Shown here piece after piece: positions 5,879 to 15,900 of a stretch of DNA of 36,642 nt; the first letter of the stretch is position 1; every line of letters begins with the position of its first letter. Where the stretch lies: NCBI GenBank assembly GCA_012838995.1, contig DUOD01000004.1:1-36642 (forward strand), given 5' to 3'. Below the pieces are notes generated by a model. It was given only the letters and a program-made list of their open reading frames with translations, did no database searches and was not told where the DNA came from. A program made the translations under genes and the position numbers. The DNA comes from Clostridiales bacterium. GTDB lineage: Bacteria; Bacillota; Clostridia; DUOD01.

Positions 5879-8860
5879 TTAAATTCCGTCGAAAATCTTC
5901 ATCTCTTCATTGCTCAGGCCCAGTTCCTGCTGTATATATTTCTTTATGATGGCCGGCCGCTTGGCTGCAAAATCCCTCAGGCTTTGGACATATACCTTCC
6001 ATCCGTTAAAGGTACCGCCCCATCTTTCGCAATCGGCGGATACCTCCGACTCTATCCTGGCGGCGAACTCGTCTATGAGGGCGATTACATCTTCGGGCTT
6101 AAAGGTGTTTTTCAGGTGGTAGGCAAACCTGGCTACAAACTCCTCCTTAAATTCCTTATTTTTCATCAGGTTATGCATAAGGGCATTGGAAAACATCTGT
6201 CCGATGCCGTGGCCCTTGGGGTTTGTCAGATACCACACGGTGTTGTGATTAACATCGAAAAATGCCCAGTCCTGATCATACACTATCCAACGCCACCTGC
6301 CCTCCGGACCCCGCTCCCGCCAAAAGCGTATATTGCCCGAATCGGTATTGGCAAAATACATGATGGCAATCTCATAGTCTATAAAGTTTTGGATGTCTAC
6401 CTGGCTTTTTACATATTCGTAGTTTTCGGACCGGCTTAAGTCGTTGTTTTTTACAAAATCTATCAGCCGGTCATAGTCCTCCCTTTGGCCGAACTTCACC
6501 CTGCCGTTGGCCTCCAGCAGATCTATGTTCTCAATATCCACTCCATGGTTGCTTGCAATGAAGTGTTCGTTAATCTTTTCCCTTAAATTGTAAAGACCCC
6601 AGTACTCACCGTTTATATAAAGCACCGCCGGCCGGTATGCCTGGGCGTCCAGGCCCATCCGCCTGGCCAGGGTGGTTATAAAACCGTCCCGTATTTTGGA
6701 CATGGTAGCGTCCTGGCCGGAGGTCCTAAGGACAATGCTTTTAAAGTCCAGTATATCCTTATCATGGAAGAAAGGGTACCTTATGCTGTCGGTACCGTAA
6801 ATATTTCGGGCATGTACGGCAAGGGACTTTTTGTCCATAGCCCTTCCATAGGCACCGAAAACCTTCATCCCGGCATCCATGGACAGGCCCAGCCTGCCCT
6901 CCTCGTCAAACAGCTCCATGTGTATTTCCTTCTCCATGTCCTTCCAGAAATTCGCACCCACATAGGGAAATTCCTCCGCCGCCCCCGGACCCTTGACAAA
7001 TATGCCTTGGTTATAGTCCCATAGATTGTCGGGGTTGGTGCATATGGACACGACCGGCAGGTCATGATGGGCGTTTATAAAGAAGGTATGGGTTTGAATA
7101 TCGCTGGGCAGCAACCCATCGCCGAAGGCCCTGGCCCTAACCACCGCAGTCTTATTTATATCAATGGGCCCGGTATACACCGCCGACTGCTCGTCCGGCT
7201 CGCTGCCGTCCAAAGTGTACCGTATTTCCGCCGAAGCGTCCATAGCCTTTAGGGACAGGGAAAGGGGCTCGTCGTAAAACCCGCCATTTTTCGAAAACTC
7301 CGGCGGAAGGGCATAGGCAGTATAAGCCTTCCCACTGTTTGCAGCACCGGGAGTGGGTTGGTTAAAAAAAAAGCGCTGCAGAGTATCCTGCCGCCTACCG
7401 CTGGATGTATCGGCAGTCAGCTTGCCCGTGGCAAAACTGTCCGACACAATACCGTCCGGCCGGGTTAGGAACAGCCTGTCCCCCGAAGCACCTATATGAA
7501 AATTGGTATGAAGATGCCCTCCCCCTCGTACATCCCTGCGGTCTTTGTCGGAAGCGAATACTACCAAATAAGACTTGGGCCCGATTTCCATATCGGGAAA
7601 CCGCCATTTAAACAGGTCCCGGTTGTCTTCGGACAGTCCGTAATCCTTAAGATTAACCGGGGTATCCTTGGGATTGTACAGCTCGATCCAATCGGGATAG
7701 TCACCGTCCTCGTCAGGAAGCGTGCTCCGGTTAAGGGCACACACTTCACTGATTATGACATGATTGCGTTCATTACGGGATATTCCTCCGGGCAAAGAAG
7801 TAAAGCCCTGGGTATAATTGTCATCCCCCGGCGTGGGGCTGGTGTAAAACAGCCAGGTTTCACCGTCCTCTTTGCTCCTCCCCACCGATATATCCGAGGG
7901 CACCGCCTTGGCCCCCAACTTGTCCATTATGCCCCCCTCTTTATTGCACAGCAAAAGAACTTCTCCATTGGCATCCAGTCTGAAATTGGTGTGAAGATAC
8001 GGCCCTTGGGGATCACGCCTGTCCTTGCCCGATGCAAATACCACCACATACTGACCGGCTTCAAGGGTGATATTGGGAAAACACCATTTGAAAACCGTGC
8101 CCTCTTCATCGCTCAAACCGTAGCCTTCGAGGCTTACGGCTGTGCTGCCGCGGTTGTATATTTCTATCCAGTCGGAAAAGTCGCCGTCCTCGTCCACCAT
8201 GGTAACATTATTGGACACCATATATTCGTTTATTACCACCTGGGGGTTTTCCACCTGCCCGCCCTGGGCAGGCAGTGCCTCATCCCCCGATTGCGGATTT
8301 TCCATGGCCGGGGTGGGCGAGGTGAAATAATGCCAGGCATCGCTGTCCGAGGACAATCTTCCGTAGGATACATCGGAATCCATGTCCCTAACCTCAATAC
8401 TGTCGATAAATTGTCCGTCTCTGGCGGAGAGGAATACAAAATCCCGACTTGCATTTATCTTAAAATTTGTATGAAGATAAGAGCCGTTGGGATCCCTTTT
8501 GTCCTTGCCGGATGCAAATACCAAAAGGTATTCCTTGGGCTGGACGGTTACTTTAGGAAACACCCATTTCAGCGGGTTATTGCTGTTATCCGACAGGCCG
8601 CACCCTTCCAAATCCACAGCCTCATCCCCGGGATTGTATATCTCTATCCAGTCGGGGTAATCGCCGTCCTCGTCGGCGATGACAGAGCTGTTGGAAGCCA
8701 TCACCTCATTAATTATCAAGGGGTAATTTCCCGTGGCCACGGGGTTCTGCCGGCTCTCAAACAAAAAGACCCCCAGCAGTGCTATAACGGCTATACAAAT
8801 TATTAATATATCCCAGCCCGTCCGTCTTCTCGGTCTGGGAGCAGGTTGCAAACTCGGCAT
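5879..8860 (-). CDS. CotH-kinase family protein with three lamin-tail domains
   Basis: 993 aa. A positively charged N terminus (RPRRR) and one membrane helix (about residues 16-38) anchor it with the rest outside the membrane. Three lamin-tail domain repeats follow (about 45-190, 205-350, 365-505), each with INEV/ISEV, the DEDGDYPDWIEIYN-type strand and FASGKD/FASDKD. A chitobiase C-terminal-like beta-sandwich (about 515-595; RYTLDGSEP) precedes the CotH kinase-like domain (about 600-960), with SIVLRTSGQD, YINGEYWGLYNLREK and the late WIVYDQDWAF motif. CotH of Bacillus is an atypical kinase phosphorylating spore-coat proteins; large anchored relatives with LTDs are probably cell-surface proteins. 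It lies 325 bp upstream of the VTC and DUF4956 genes on the same strand. A GGGAGAGA RBS precedes the ATG. Confidence 0.92.
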   Translation of the reverse strand: MPSLQPAPRPRRRTGWDILIICIAVIALLGVFLFESRQNPVATGNYPLIINEVMASNSSVIADEDGDYPDWIEIYNPGDEAVDLEGCGLSDNSNNPLKWVFPKVTVQPKEYLLVFASGKDKRDPNGSYLHTNFKINASRDFVFLSARDGQFIDSIEVRDMDSDVSYGRLSSDSDAWHYFTSPTPAMENPQSGDEALPAQGGQVENPQVVINEYMVSNNVTMVDEDGDFSDWIEIYNRGSTAVSLEGYGLSDEEGTVFKWCFPNITLEAGQYVVVFASGKDRRDPQGPYLHTNFRLDANGEVLLLCNKEGGIMDKLGAKAVPSDISVGRSKEDGETWLFYTSPTPGDDNYTQGFTSLPGGISRNERNHVIISEVCALNRSTLPDEDGDYPDWIELYNPKDTPVNLKDYGLSEDNRDLFKWRFPDMEIGPKSYLVVFASDKDRRDVRGGGHLHTNFHIGASGDRLFLTRPDGIVSDSFATGKLTADTSSGRRQDTLQRFFFNQPTPGAANSGKAYTAYALPPEFSKNGGFYDEPLSLSLKAMDASAEIRYTLDGSEPDEQSAVYTGPIDINKTAVVRARAFGDGLLPSDIQTHTFFINAHHDLPVVSICTNPDNLWDYNQGIFVKGPGAAEEFPYVGANFWKDMEKEIHMELFDEEGRLGLSMDAGMKVFGAYGRAMDKKSLAVHARNIYGTDSIRYPFFHDKDILDFKSIVLRTSGQDATMSKIRDGFITTLARRMGLDAQAYRPAVLYINGEYWGLYNLREKINEHFIASNHGVDIENIDLLEANGRVKFGQREDYDRLIDFVKNNDLSRSENYEYVKSQVDIQNFIDYEIAIMYFANTDSGNIRFWRERGPEGRWRWIVYDQDWAFFDVNHNTVWYLTNPKGHGIGQMFSNALMHNLMKNKEFKEEFVARFAYHLKNTFKPEDVIALIDEFAARIESEVSADCERWGGTFNGWKVYVQSLRDFAAKRPAIIKKYIQQELGLSNEEMKIFDGI

Positions 8861-9044
8861 CTATTGTCTCTCCCTCGCAAAACGTATATCCCCCGGCATT
8901 AAGCCGTGCTAAAAAATCTGTCAAAAAGCATTCCATCGCCAAAAATTCCCGGTATGCCATTAATTGGTTTATCATTAATCCCAAGTATTCTACATCATTA
9001 GTAAGAAGTCCTTTTAATATGAAAATTTTTTTTACATGTTTTTA

Positions 9045-9097
9045 TATTTTTTATATAAAAATTACGTCCATATTAGCCCCATATTAATATGGACGTA
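9045..9097 (-). terminator. Terminator after ksgA
   Basis: A perfect 13-bp stem (9063-9075 with 9085-9097, 9-nt loop) lies 18 bases after the ksgA stop. On the minus strand it is followed by an AT-rich tract with T-runs. Confidence 0.8.
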
Positions 9098-9114
9098 TAG
9101 ATGCCTAAAAAGTT

Positions 9115-9999
9115 TCAAGGTAATTTTTGTAATCCATAAATATTGTCGGCTATTTTGCAGTATTGTTCCAGGGTTAGTTGTTCGCCCCGACTTTCCGGGC
9201 CGATATCTAAACCCTTAAGTACCTGCCTTATCCTTTCCTTATCCCCGCCCAGGATGCCGCCATGGGCCAGGGCATTCACCAATGTCTTTCGCCTTTGTTC
9301 AAAGGCCGCCCTAATGATCCTAAACATTAGCCTTTCATCCTTGGGCTTAAGGTTTTTTTGGGCCTTGGGGGTTAGTCTTATCACTATGGAGTCCACCTTG
9401 GGCCGGGGTATGAACACCGTATTGGGTACCTTAAACAGCACCTCACAGTCGGTATAGTAGCCCACCGCCAGGGTAAGGGCGCCGTATTCCTTGGTGGACG
9501 GCCGGGCGGACAGCCTTTGCCCCACTTCCTTTTGTATCATGAAAACCATGGTGGTTATGGGCAGTTGCTGCTCCAGCAGCTTCATTATTATAGGCGTCGT
9601 CAGATAATAGGGCAGGTTGCCCACCACCTTAAAGGGCCGGCCGCCAAAGCGGGTTCTGACCACATCCTTCAAATCCATCTTCATAATATCCATGTTTATT
9701 ATCTCCACATTGTCAAAACCCTGTAGGTTGTCCTGCAGCACGGGTATAAACCCCTTGTCTATCTCCACTGCAACAACCCTGCCGGCCGCTACGGCCATGC
9801 CCGCCGTAAGGGCGCCCAGTCCGGGGCCTATTTCCAATACATTGTCATCCTCCTGCAGCCGGCATCCCTTAACGATGGCCTGTGCTATGTTGCCATCCAC
9901 CAGAAAGTTTTGCCCCAGTCCCTTATTGGGCGCAATACCGTATTTCTTCATTATTTCCATCACCCTCCTGGGCGACGTCAGGTTGTTCAAGAACTCCAC
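9115..9999 (-). CDS. rsmA: 16S rRNA adenine(1518/1519)-N6 dimethyltransferase
   Basis: 294 aa, the normal length. The start has KKYGIAPNKGLGQNFLVD (about residues 18-35), typical of KsgA/RsmA. SAM-binding motif I is VLEIGPGLGALT, motif II includes VAVEID, and the catalytic motif IV is NLPYYLTTPI. The C-terminal domain has FIPRPKVDSIVIRL and the helical FEQRRKTLVNAL. It dimethylates two adjacent adenines in helix 45 of 16S rRNA during 30S maturation. The start is GTG within a G-rich RBS; a TTG three codons later is an alternative. It follows yabE after a terminator, so it may have its own promoter. Also known as ksgA. Confidence 0.97.
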   Translation of the reverse strand: MEFLNNLTSPRRVMEIMKKYGIAPNKGLGQNFLVDGNIAQAIVKGCRLQEDDNVLEIGPGLGALTAGMAVAAGRVVAVEIDKGFIPVLQDNLQGFDNVEIINMDIMKMDLKDVVRTRFGGRPFKVVGNLPYYLTTPIIMKLLEQQLPITTMVFMIQKEVGQRLSARPSTKEYGALTLAVGYYTDCEVLFKVPNTVFIPRPKVDSIVIRLTPKAQKNLKPKDERLMFRIIRAAFEQRRKTLVNALAHGGILGGDKERIRQVLKGLDIGPESRGEQLTLEQYCKIADNIYGLQKLP

Positions 10000-10041
10000 C
10001 CCCCGTATAACGATCGAAATTTCATACTACGAATTAAATAG

Positions 10042-10073
10042 GCAAAAGGCAGGGGGTCAACCCTGCCTTTTGC
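10042..10073 (-). terminator. Terminator after yabE
   Basis: A perfect 13-bp stem (10042-10054 with 10061-10073) with a 6-nt loop, starting nine bases past the yabE stop. The T-tract on the minus strand is modest. Confidence 0.8.
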
Positions 10074-10081
10074 ACCTTTTG

Positions 10082-11113
10082 TTACCTCAGGATATAAACC
10101 TTAACCCTACGTCTCCCCCAGGCATAAGCCTCTTTAGTTGAATCCATGTAAAGATCGATTCTGTTACCCTTTATGGCGCCTCCTACATCGGCAGCCACGG
10201 CATAACCGTAACCTTGTACATACAGCTTGGTACCCAGGGGTATTACTCTTGGATCCACCGCTACAATGCCGCGCTTAACCTTGGCCCCGGTGGCCGTCCT
10301 TCCGTAATTTTTGTCTCCAGGTCTCTTGCCTGTGCTTTCGTAGCCCGCTGTATAAGCTGTGGCAATCATATTCAGTGCCTTTCTATATTTAACTCTCTCG
10401 CCCCTTGAAGTGGTAAAGTACTTGGCCGTACCCTTTTCAACTATGGCATTCACCGGTTGTGATACCACTTCTTCCTTAACCACTTGTCTGGAAACCTCAC
10501 GGCCGTCTTCGTATACCACCACAATCTTACGTTCAAGTTGTCCTTCCTGTCCTTGCTGTACTACCCTTTCAACTCCCAATTCCAGGTTATCATTCTTTTT
10601 TACTACGACCTCATAGGGCAAAGTTTCCCTTTCAAGGATCTCTTCCTGCGTTACTCTGGTGATAGTAATGTTTAAGCCGGGTCGAACCTTTTGCCCGACC
10701 CCGGGATTTATTTTATCCCGTTGACCCAATGAAATTTTCTGTTCCTGAAGTACATCCAGCACGGTATCCTGGGTCGTGAATACCGTTTTGTCCTTACCGT
10801 CAGCTATAATCCTTACTGCTGTCGCTCGTTTTATGGATATCTCATCCCCGTCAGCAATCGGTTCATCCAGTGCGGGCACCACCTTATCCTCGGGTCTTAA
10901 CTCTACTTCGTATTGATTAAGCACATCCTCCACAGTGGATAGCATGGTTACTACCTCTACCCGTTGCCGACCGTCGTCGTTTATAACAACGGTTTTGTAC
11001 ATACTGTTTAGGGCAAAGGCTATACCCAGGAGTACCAATCCACTGACAATTAGGGTGAGCACCAGTGCAAATAACGGCTTGCGTTGGTGCGCACCCTCAC
11101 CACTTGATTCCAT
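10082..11113 (-). CDS. yabE: YabE-type cell-wall protein with DUF348, G5 and 3D domains
   Basis: 343 aa. A membrane helix or uncleaved signal (about residues 14-37) is followed by two DUF348 units (about 40-90 and 95-145), a G5 domain (about 160-235; ETLPYEVVVKKN to VEKGTAKYF) and a C-terminal 3D domain (about 250-343). The 3D domain shows the double-psi-barrel aspartates in VDPRVIPLGT, AVAADVGG and RIDLYMDS. Such proteins resemble resuscitation-promoting factors, with 3D acting as a lytic transglycosylase on peptidoglycan; the exact activity here is inferred. In Bacillus yabE lies between tatD and rnmV-ksgA. Here two other genes separate it from tatD. An AGGAGG RBS precedes the ATG. Confidence 0.9.
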   Translation of the reverse strand: MESSGEGAHQRKPLFALVLTLIVSGLVLLGIAFALNSMYKTVVINDDGRQRVEVVTMLSTVEDVLNQYEVELRPEDKVVPALDEPIADGDEISIKRATAVRIIADGKDKTVFTTQDTVLDVLQEQKISLGQRDKINPGVGQKVRPGLNITITRVTQEEILERETLPYEVVVKKNDNLELGVERVVQQGQEGQLERKIVVVYEDGREVSRQVVKEEVVSQPVNAIVEKGTAKYFTTSRGERVKYRKALNMIATAYTAGYESTGKRPGDKNYGRTATGAKVKRGIVAVDPRVIPLGTKLYVQGYGYAVAADVGGAIKGNRIDLYMDSTKEAYAWGRRRVKVYILR

Positions 11114-11162
11114 TTTTCAAACCTCCTATTTCCAGTTTAACCCATTGGGAGTTGCCCGGAAT

Positions 11163-11232
11163 ATTCTATTACATTTATTTATAGTTGTCAAATTATTTCC
11201 ATAAATTGTTATAAAAATGCATTTGACAACTA
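11163..11232 (-). promoter_or_regulatory. yabE promoter overlapped by an inverted repeat
   Basis: On the minus strand TTGACA (11186-11191) and TAGAAT (11163-11168) are separated by 17 bp, an excellent sigma-A-type promoter 50 bp before the yabE start. A perfect 12-bp inverted repeat (11182-11193 and 11221-11232) covers the -35 box and could bind a regulator. Confidence 0.7.
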
Positions 11233-11327
11233 ACTATAATTATTAACGCTACCGAGTATTTTATTCATTCATCTGACAGTTCATTATTAAAACTTATTAT
11301 ATATCACATAAACATGAATAAGTAAAT

Positions 11328-11357
11328 AAAAAATTCACCAATAACGGTGAATTTTTT
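11328..11357 (-). terminator. Terminator after the small Cys/Trp-rich gene
   Basis: A perfect 12-bp stem (11328-11339 with 11346-11357) with a 6-nt loop, ending in a T-run on the minus strand, 13 bases past the stop codon. Confidence 0.9.
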
Positions 11358-11370
11358 ATTTTTAACCATA

Positions 11371-11595
11371 CTATTCCATGGGATATCTATTTGCGTTGGG
11401 ATACATTGCCCCCATCGCCGGCCGGTCCATAAAGGGCCAGCAGGGACAGGTATACCCCATCGGGGGAGGGCATATGGGCCACATGGGGGGACACGTCGGC
11501 ATTCTGTTATCATAACCGCAATCGGGCATCACGGGCCACTGATCCCAACAGGGCATACGCCAATTATTATTCATAGGACTTTGGTACCAATCCAT
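11371..11595 (-). CDS. Small Cys/Pro/Trp/Met-rich protein
   Basis: 74 aa with six cysteines, six tryptophans, nine methionines and many prolines, in motifs such as MPCWDQW, TCPPMWPICPPPMG and TCPCWPF. There is no hydrophobic signal. The gene has a clean GGAGG RBS before the ATG and a strong terminator directly after it, so it is a real transcription unit despite its odd composition. The composition resembles small spore-coat or exosporium-associated proteins, but this is inference; metal binding through CPC and CPP motifs is another possibility. I recognise no named family. Confidence 0.75.
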   Translation of the reverse strand: MDWYQSPMNNNWRMPCWDQWPVMPDCGYDNRMPTCPPMWPICPPPMGYTCPCWPFMDRPAMGAMYPNANRYPME

Positions 11596-11687
11596 TATCC
11601 ATTCCTCCTTGTATTAATAACAACAACATCCGTCCGCCTTATATTATATTATGTTGGGGAAGGAACAATGGTGACAGGTTGCGTTCA

Positions 11688-12278
11688 TTATCGGTAATAA
11701 TACCTTATTCTAAACTCCACACCCAAATCATCGGCTATTTGCCGGCACCTTTTGATGGACTCATGGGGCAGTACGTTTACCACCGAGACCACAACCCTCT
11801 TGATGTATTTTTTGCACTCCTTGATAAAATCCACTACCCCTTTATATGCTTCCAATCCAAAATCGGAATCGCATATCCTGTGGTATTCCTCCGCACTGCA
11901 AGCATTTAGGCTGACGGATATTACGTCCACCAGCCCGGCCAGCCGAGGCACCACATTATATCCATGGATGAGGTTGGCCTGACCGTTGGTGTTTACTCTG
12001 ACCTTGGCGCCCCTGTCCTTTAAATATTTGCTTATTTCCAAAAGCTCCTCCAGCCTTGTCATGGGCTCGCCGTAACCGCAAAACACCACCTGGTCATAGG
12101 CGGTGGGATCACCTATGGCCTCTATAACCTCCTTTACGGTGGGCTCCCTGTCCAGCCACAGATTGTATCCACCCACCCCGTCACTTATATCCCTAATACA
12201 AAAACAGCATTTGTTGGTACACCTATTGGTAAGGTTTATATACAAACTTTTGTCCAATCTATAAACTATGTTGTTCAT
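11688..12278 (-). CDS. TatD-linked radical SAM protein
   Basis: About 196 aa from the preferred ATG at 12276-12278, which has GGATGG upstream; a GTG at 12320 and an ATG at 12311 give longer forms without a clear RBS. The start SLYINLTNRCTNKCCFC carries the CxxxCxxC cluster that binds the SAM-cleaving [4Fe-4S] centre. FCGYGEPMTR is the GEP-type SAM-binding motif, and KVRVNTNGQAN and VISVSLNACS are later barrel strands. The protein is short for a full TIM barrel, matching the family described as TatD-associated radical SAM proteins. The substrate is unknown. tatD lies just upstream on the same strand, 230 bp away. Confidence 0.88.
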   Translation of the reverse strand: MNNIVYRLDKSLYINLTNRCTNKCCFCIRDISDGVGGYNLWLDREPTVKEVIEAIGDPTAYDQVVFCGYGEPMTRLEELLEISKYLKDRGAKVRVNTNGQANLIHGYNVVPRLAGLVDVISVSLNACSAEEYHRICDSDFGLEAYKGVVDFIKECKKYIKRVVVSVVNVLPHESIKRCRQIADDLGVEFRIRYYYR

Positions 12279-12507
12279 TAATTTTCCATCCAACCTTTCG
12301 CAGTCAAACATGGTAAGCACTTTACATAAATTCAGAAAGTTTTACTATGTCCCCGTTGATACCAAAAAACGTAAGGACTTAGTACTCGACAAAATATCCA
12401 ACAAACAAAATTTTAAGATTGTCAGGTCCCTATTTAAGCTTATTTATCTCCGTTAAATGTCTGTAACAGGAATTAGGCTATGGCACCGTTATGTGGAGTA
12501 TCTATAC

Positions 12508-13284
12508 TTATTCACCCCCGTCAATGCCGAACAAATCCAGGGCATTTTTTGCAGTGGCATCAGCCACCTCCTCAAATTCCATACCCTTTATCCTGGCTAT
12601 CCTGTCAATAACCAGCTTTACATAGCCAGGGTAGTTCCTCTTGCCTCGATGGGGCTGGGGCGTCAGGTAAGGGCAGTCGGTTTCCACCAATATTTTGTCG
12701 AGGGGAACGCCGTAGGCCGCGTCCACCAGCTTCCTGGCATTGGTGAAGGTGACCGGCCCTGCAAAGGAAATATAAAAACCCAACTTTATACATTCCTTAG
12801 CCATTTCAAGGCTGCCGGAGAAACAATGCATGACACCGGCCTTTATATAGTCCCTATGGGATTTTAGTATGTCCATGGTATCGCCATGGGCGTCCCTGTC
12901 ATGAACTATGATGGGCATGTCCAGTTCATGAGCCAGTTTTATCTGCTCAATAAATCTTTTTCTCTGCACGTCCCGGGGGGATAGGTCCCGGTAATAGTCA
13001 AGGCCTATCTCACCTATGGCCACCACCTTGGGATGCCGGGCCCAAAGGGCCAAGGTGTCCAGGTAGTCATTTCCCACCCTGCCGGCATCGTGGGGATGGA
13101 TACCTACCGAAGCATATATTATATCATTATTATCTGCAAGTTCCACCGCCTTCTTGGACGAGGCCATGTCGGCACCGGCGTTTATAATATGGGTTATACC
13201 GTCTTCGATACACTTTTCTATAACCCGGTCCCGGTCGTCGTCAAACCTCTTATCATCAAGATGGGCATGGCTGTCGATAATCAT
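12508..13284 (-). CDS. tatD: TatD-family metal-dependent DNase
   Basis: 258 aa. Metal ligands typical of the TatD amidohydrolase-fold family are visible: DSHAHLD at the start, GEIGLDYY (about residue 92), PIIVHDRDAH (about 125-134), GVMHCFSG (about 151-158) and LVETDCPYLTP (about 200-210). These enzymes are 3'-5' exonucleases or deoxyribonucleases with roles in DNA quality control and D-Tyr-tRNA-like activities reported for relatives. It lies 32 bp downstream of metG, likely in one transcript controlled by the metG T-box. GGAG lies upstream of the ATG. Confidence 0.95.
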   Translation of the reverse strand: MIIDSHAHLDDKRFDDDRDRVIEKCIEDGITHIINAGADMASSKKAVELADNNDIIYASVGIHPHDAGRVGNDYLDTLALWARHPKVVAIGEIGLDYYRDLSPRDVQRKRFIEQIKLAHELDMPIIVHDRDAHGDTMDILKSHRDYIKAGVMHCFSGSLEMAKECIKLGFYISFAGPVTFTNARKLVDAAYGVPLDKILVETDCPYLTPQPHRGKRNYPGYVKLVIDRIARIKGMEFEEVADATAKNALDLFGIDGGE

Positions 13285-13316
13285 AACTATCCAATATCTC
13301 CTTTTTCCTTAGTTTA

Positions 13317-15254
<1,938 letters not shown>

Positions 15255-15289
15255 TTAAACTGCATCCTTTCTAAAAAAATTTTATATTT

Positions 15290-15570
15290 ATATAAGAAGA
15301 ACCCCCATCCTTGTTAGGGACGAGGGCTACTTCGCGGTACCACCCTAATTCCCCGATATTTCGCAATACCGGGCTTGGCAGGTAAAGCTTACCTAATACC
15401 TTAACGGATACTCCGTCCCGACCTACCGGATACTATTTGGGCCGGGCGATTCCAGGACCATCTTCGGTTAATACCACGCCGCCGGCTCCCACCATCCCGG
15501 CTCTCTTTGGGCTGGAGCTTATTAACCTACTCTTCCCTTCATCATCTCTTTAACAATATTCCATATCTTA
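15290..15570 (-). promoter_or_regulatory. T-box riboswitch controlling metG
   Basis: On the minus strand the T-box core AGGGTGGTACCGCG lies at 15333-15346. It is followed by the terminator stem 15302-15310 with 15318-15326 and a pyrimidine-rich tail. Stem I has the expected GAAGGGAAGAGTAG start near 15530-15545. A Met codon ATG at 15459-15461, after CCGAAG, sits where the specifier loop should be, matching the downstream methionyl-tRNA synthetase. Uncharged tRNA-Met would stabilise the antiterminator. Confidence 0.95.
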
Positions 15571-15576
15571 TTGTTT

Positions 15577-15605
15577 AATATACAAAACCTGGGCCTAAAA
15601 GTCAA
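15577..15605 (-). promoter_or_regulatory. metG promoter
   Basis: TTGACT (15600-15605) and TATATT (15577-15582) with a 17-bp spacer, placing the transcript start just before the T-box leader. Confidence 0.8.
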
Positions 15606-15680
15606 GAAAAAAACAATATCCCCGATCCGCTTGACAGCGGATGGGGACAGCATCCTTTGTACGTCTAAGTATTGCTTCCC

Positions 15681-15900
15681 TGCAAGAAATGACCGGTTTT
15701 CCCACATGGTTTCGCTGCATGTCCGTTTGAAAACCTTATGTCTTTCTGCAAAGAACAACCGCTTTACCCAGCCGATCTTGCCGCAAATCCCTCTTTGAGA
15801 ACTTTGTGGCCTTATACAAGGGACAACCGGTTTACCAGGTCGGTCCCTTTCTCCGTCAAGTTCTACGGTTGCTGTGCGGAACGGCTAGTTTACCTCCGCT
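15681..15900. repeat. Imperfect tandem repeats of about 65 bp after the dapB-like gene
   Basis: Four related blocks share a core like CAAGGGACAACCGGTTTACC, aligned at 15698, 15763, 15831 and 15889 (spacing 65, 68 and 58 bp). The last block overlaps the end of the reductase gene including its stop codon. Matches are partial. No gene is supported in 15606-15884. Confidence 0.4.

Noticed and set aside
7496-8806. 436-codon open frame on the plus strand
   Set aside because: It is antisense to the CotH/lamin-tail gene, has repeated pseudo-motifs mirroring the lamin-tail repeats, no RBS, and no family resemblance.
15290-15570. tRNA or rRNA gene near metG
   Set aside because: The folded region has the T-box core and specifier arrangement, not a cloverleaf with CCA end.
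15522-15758. 78-codon frame across the metG promoter and T-box
   Set aside because: It overlaps the promoter and stem I of the T-box and has no RBS.
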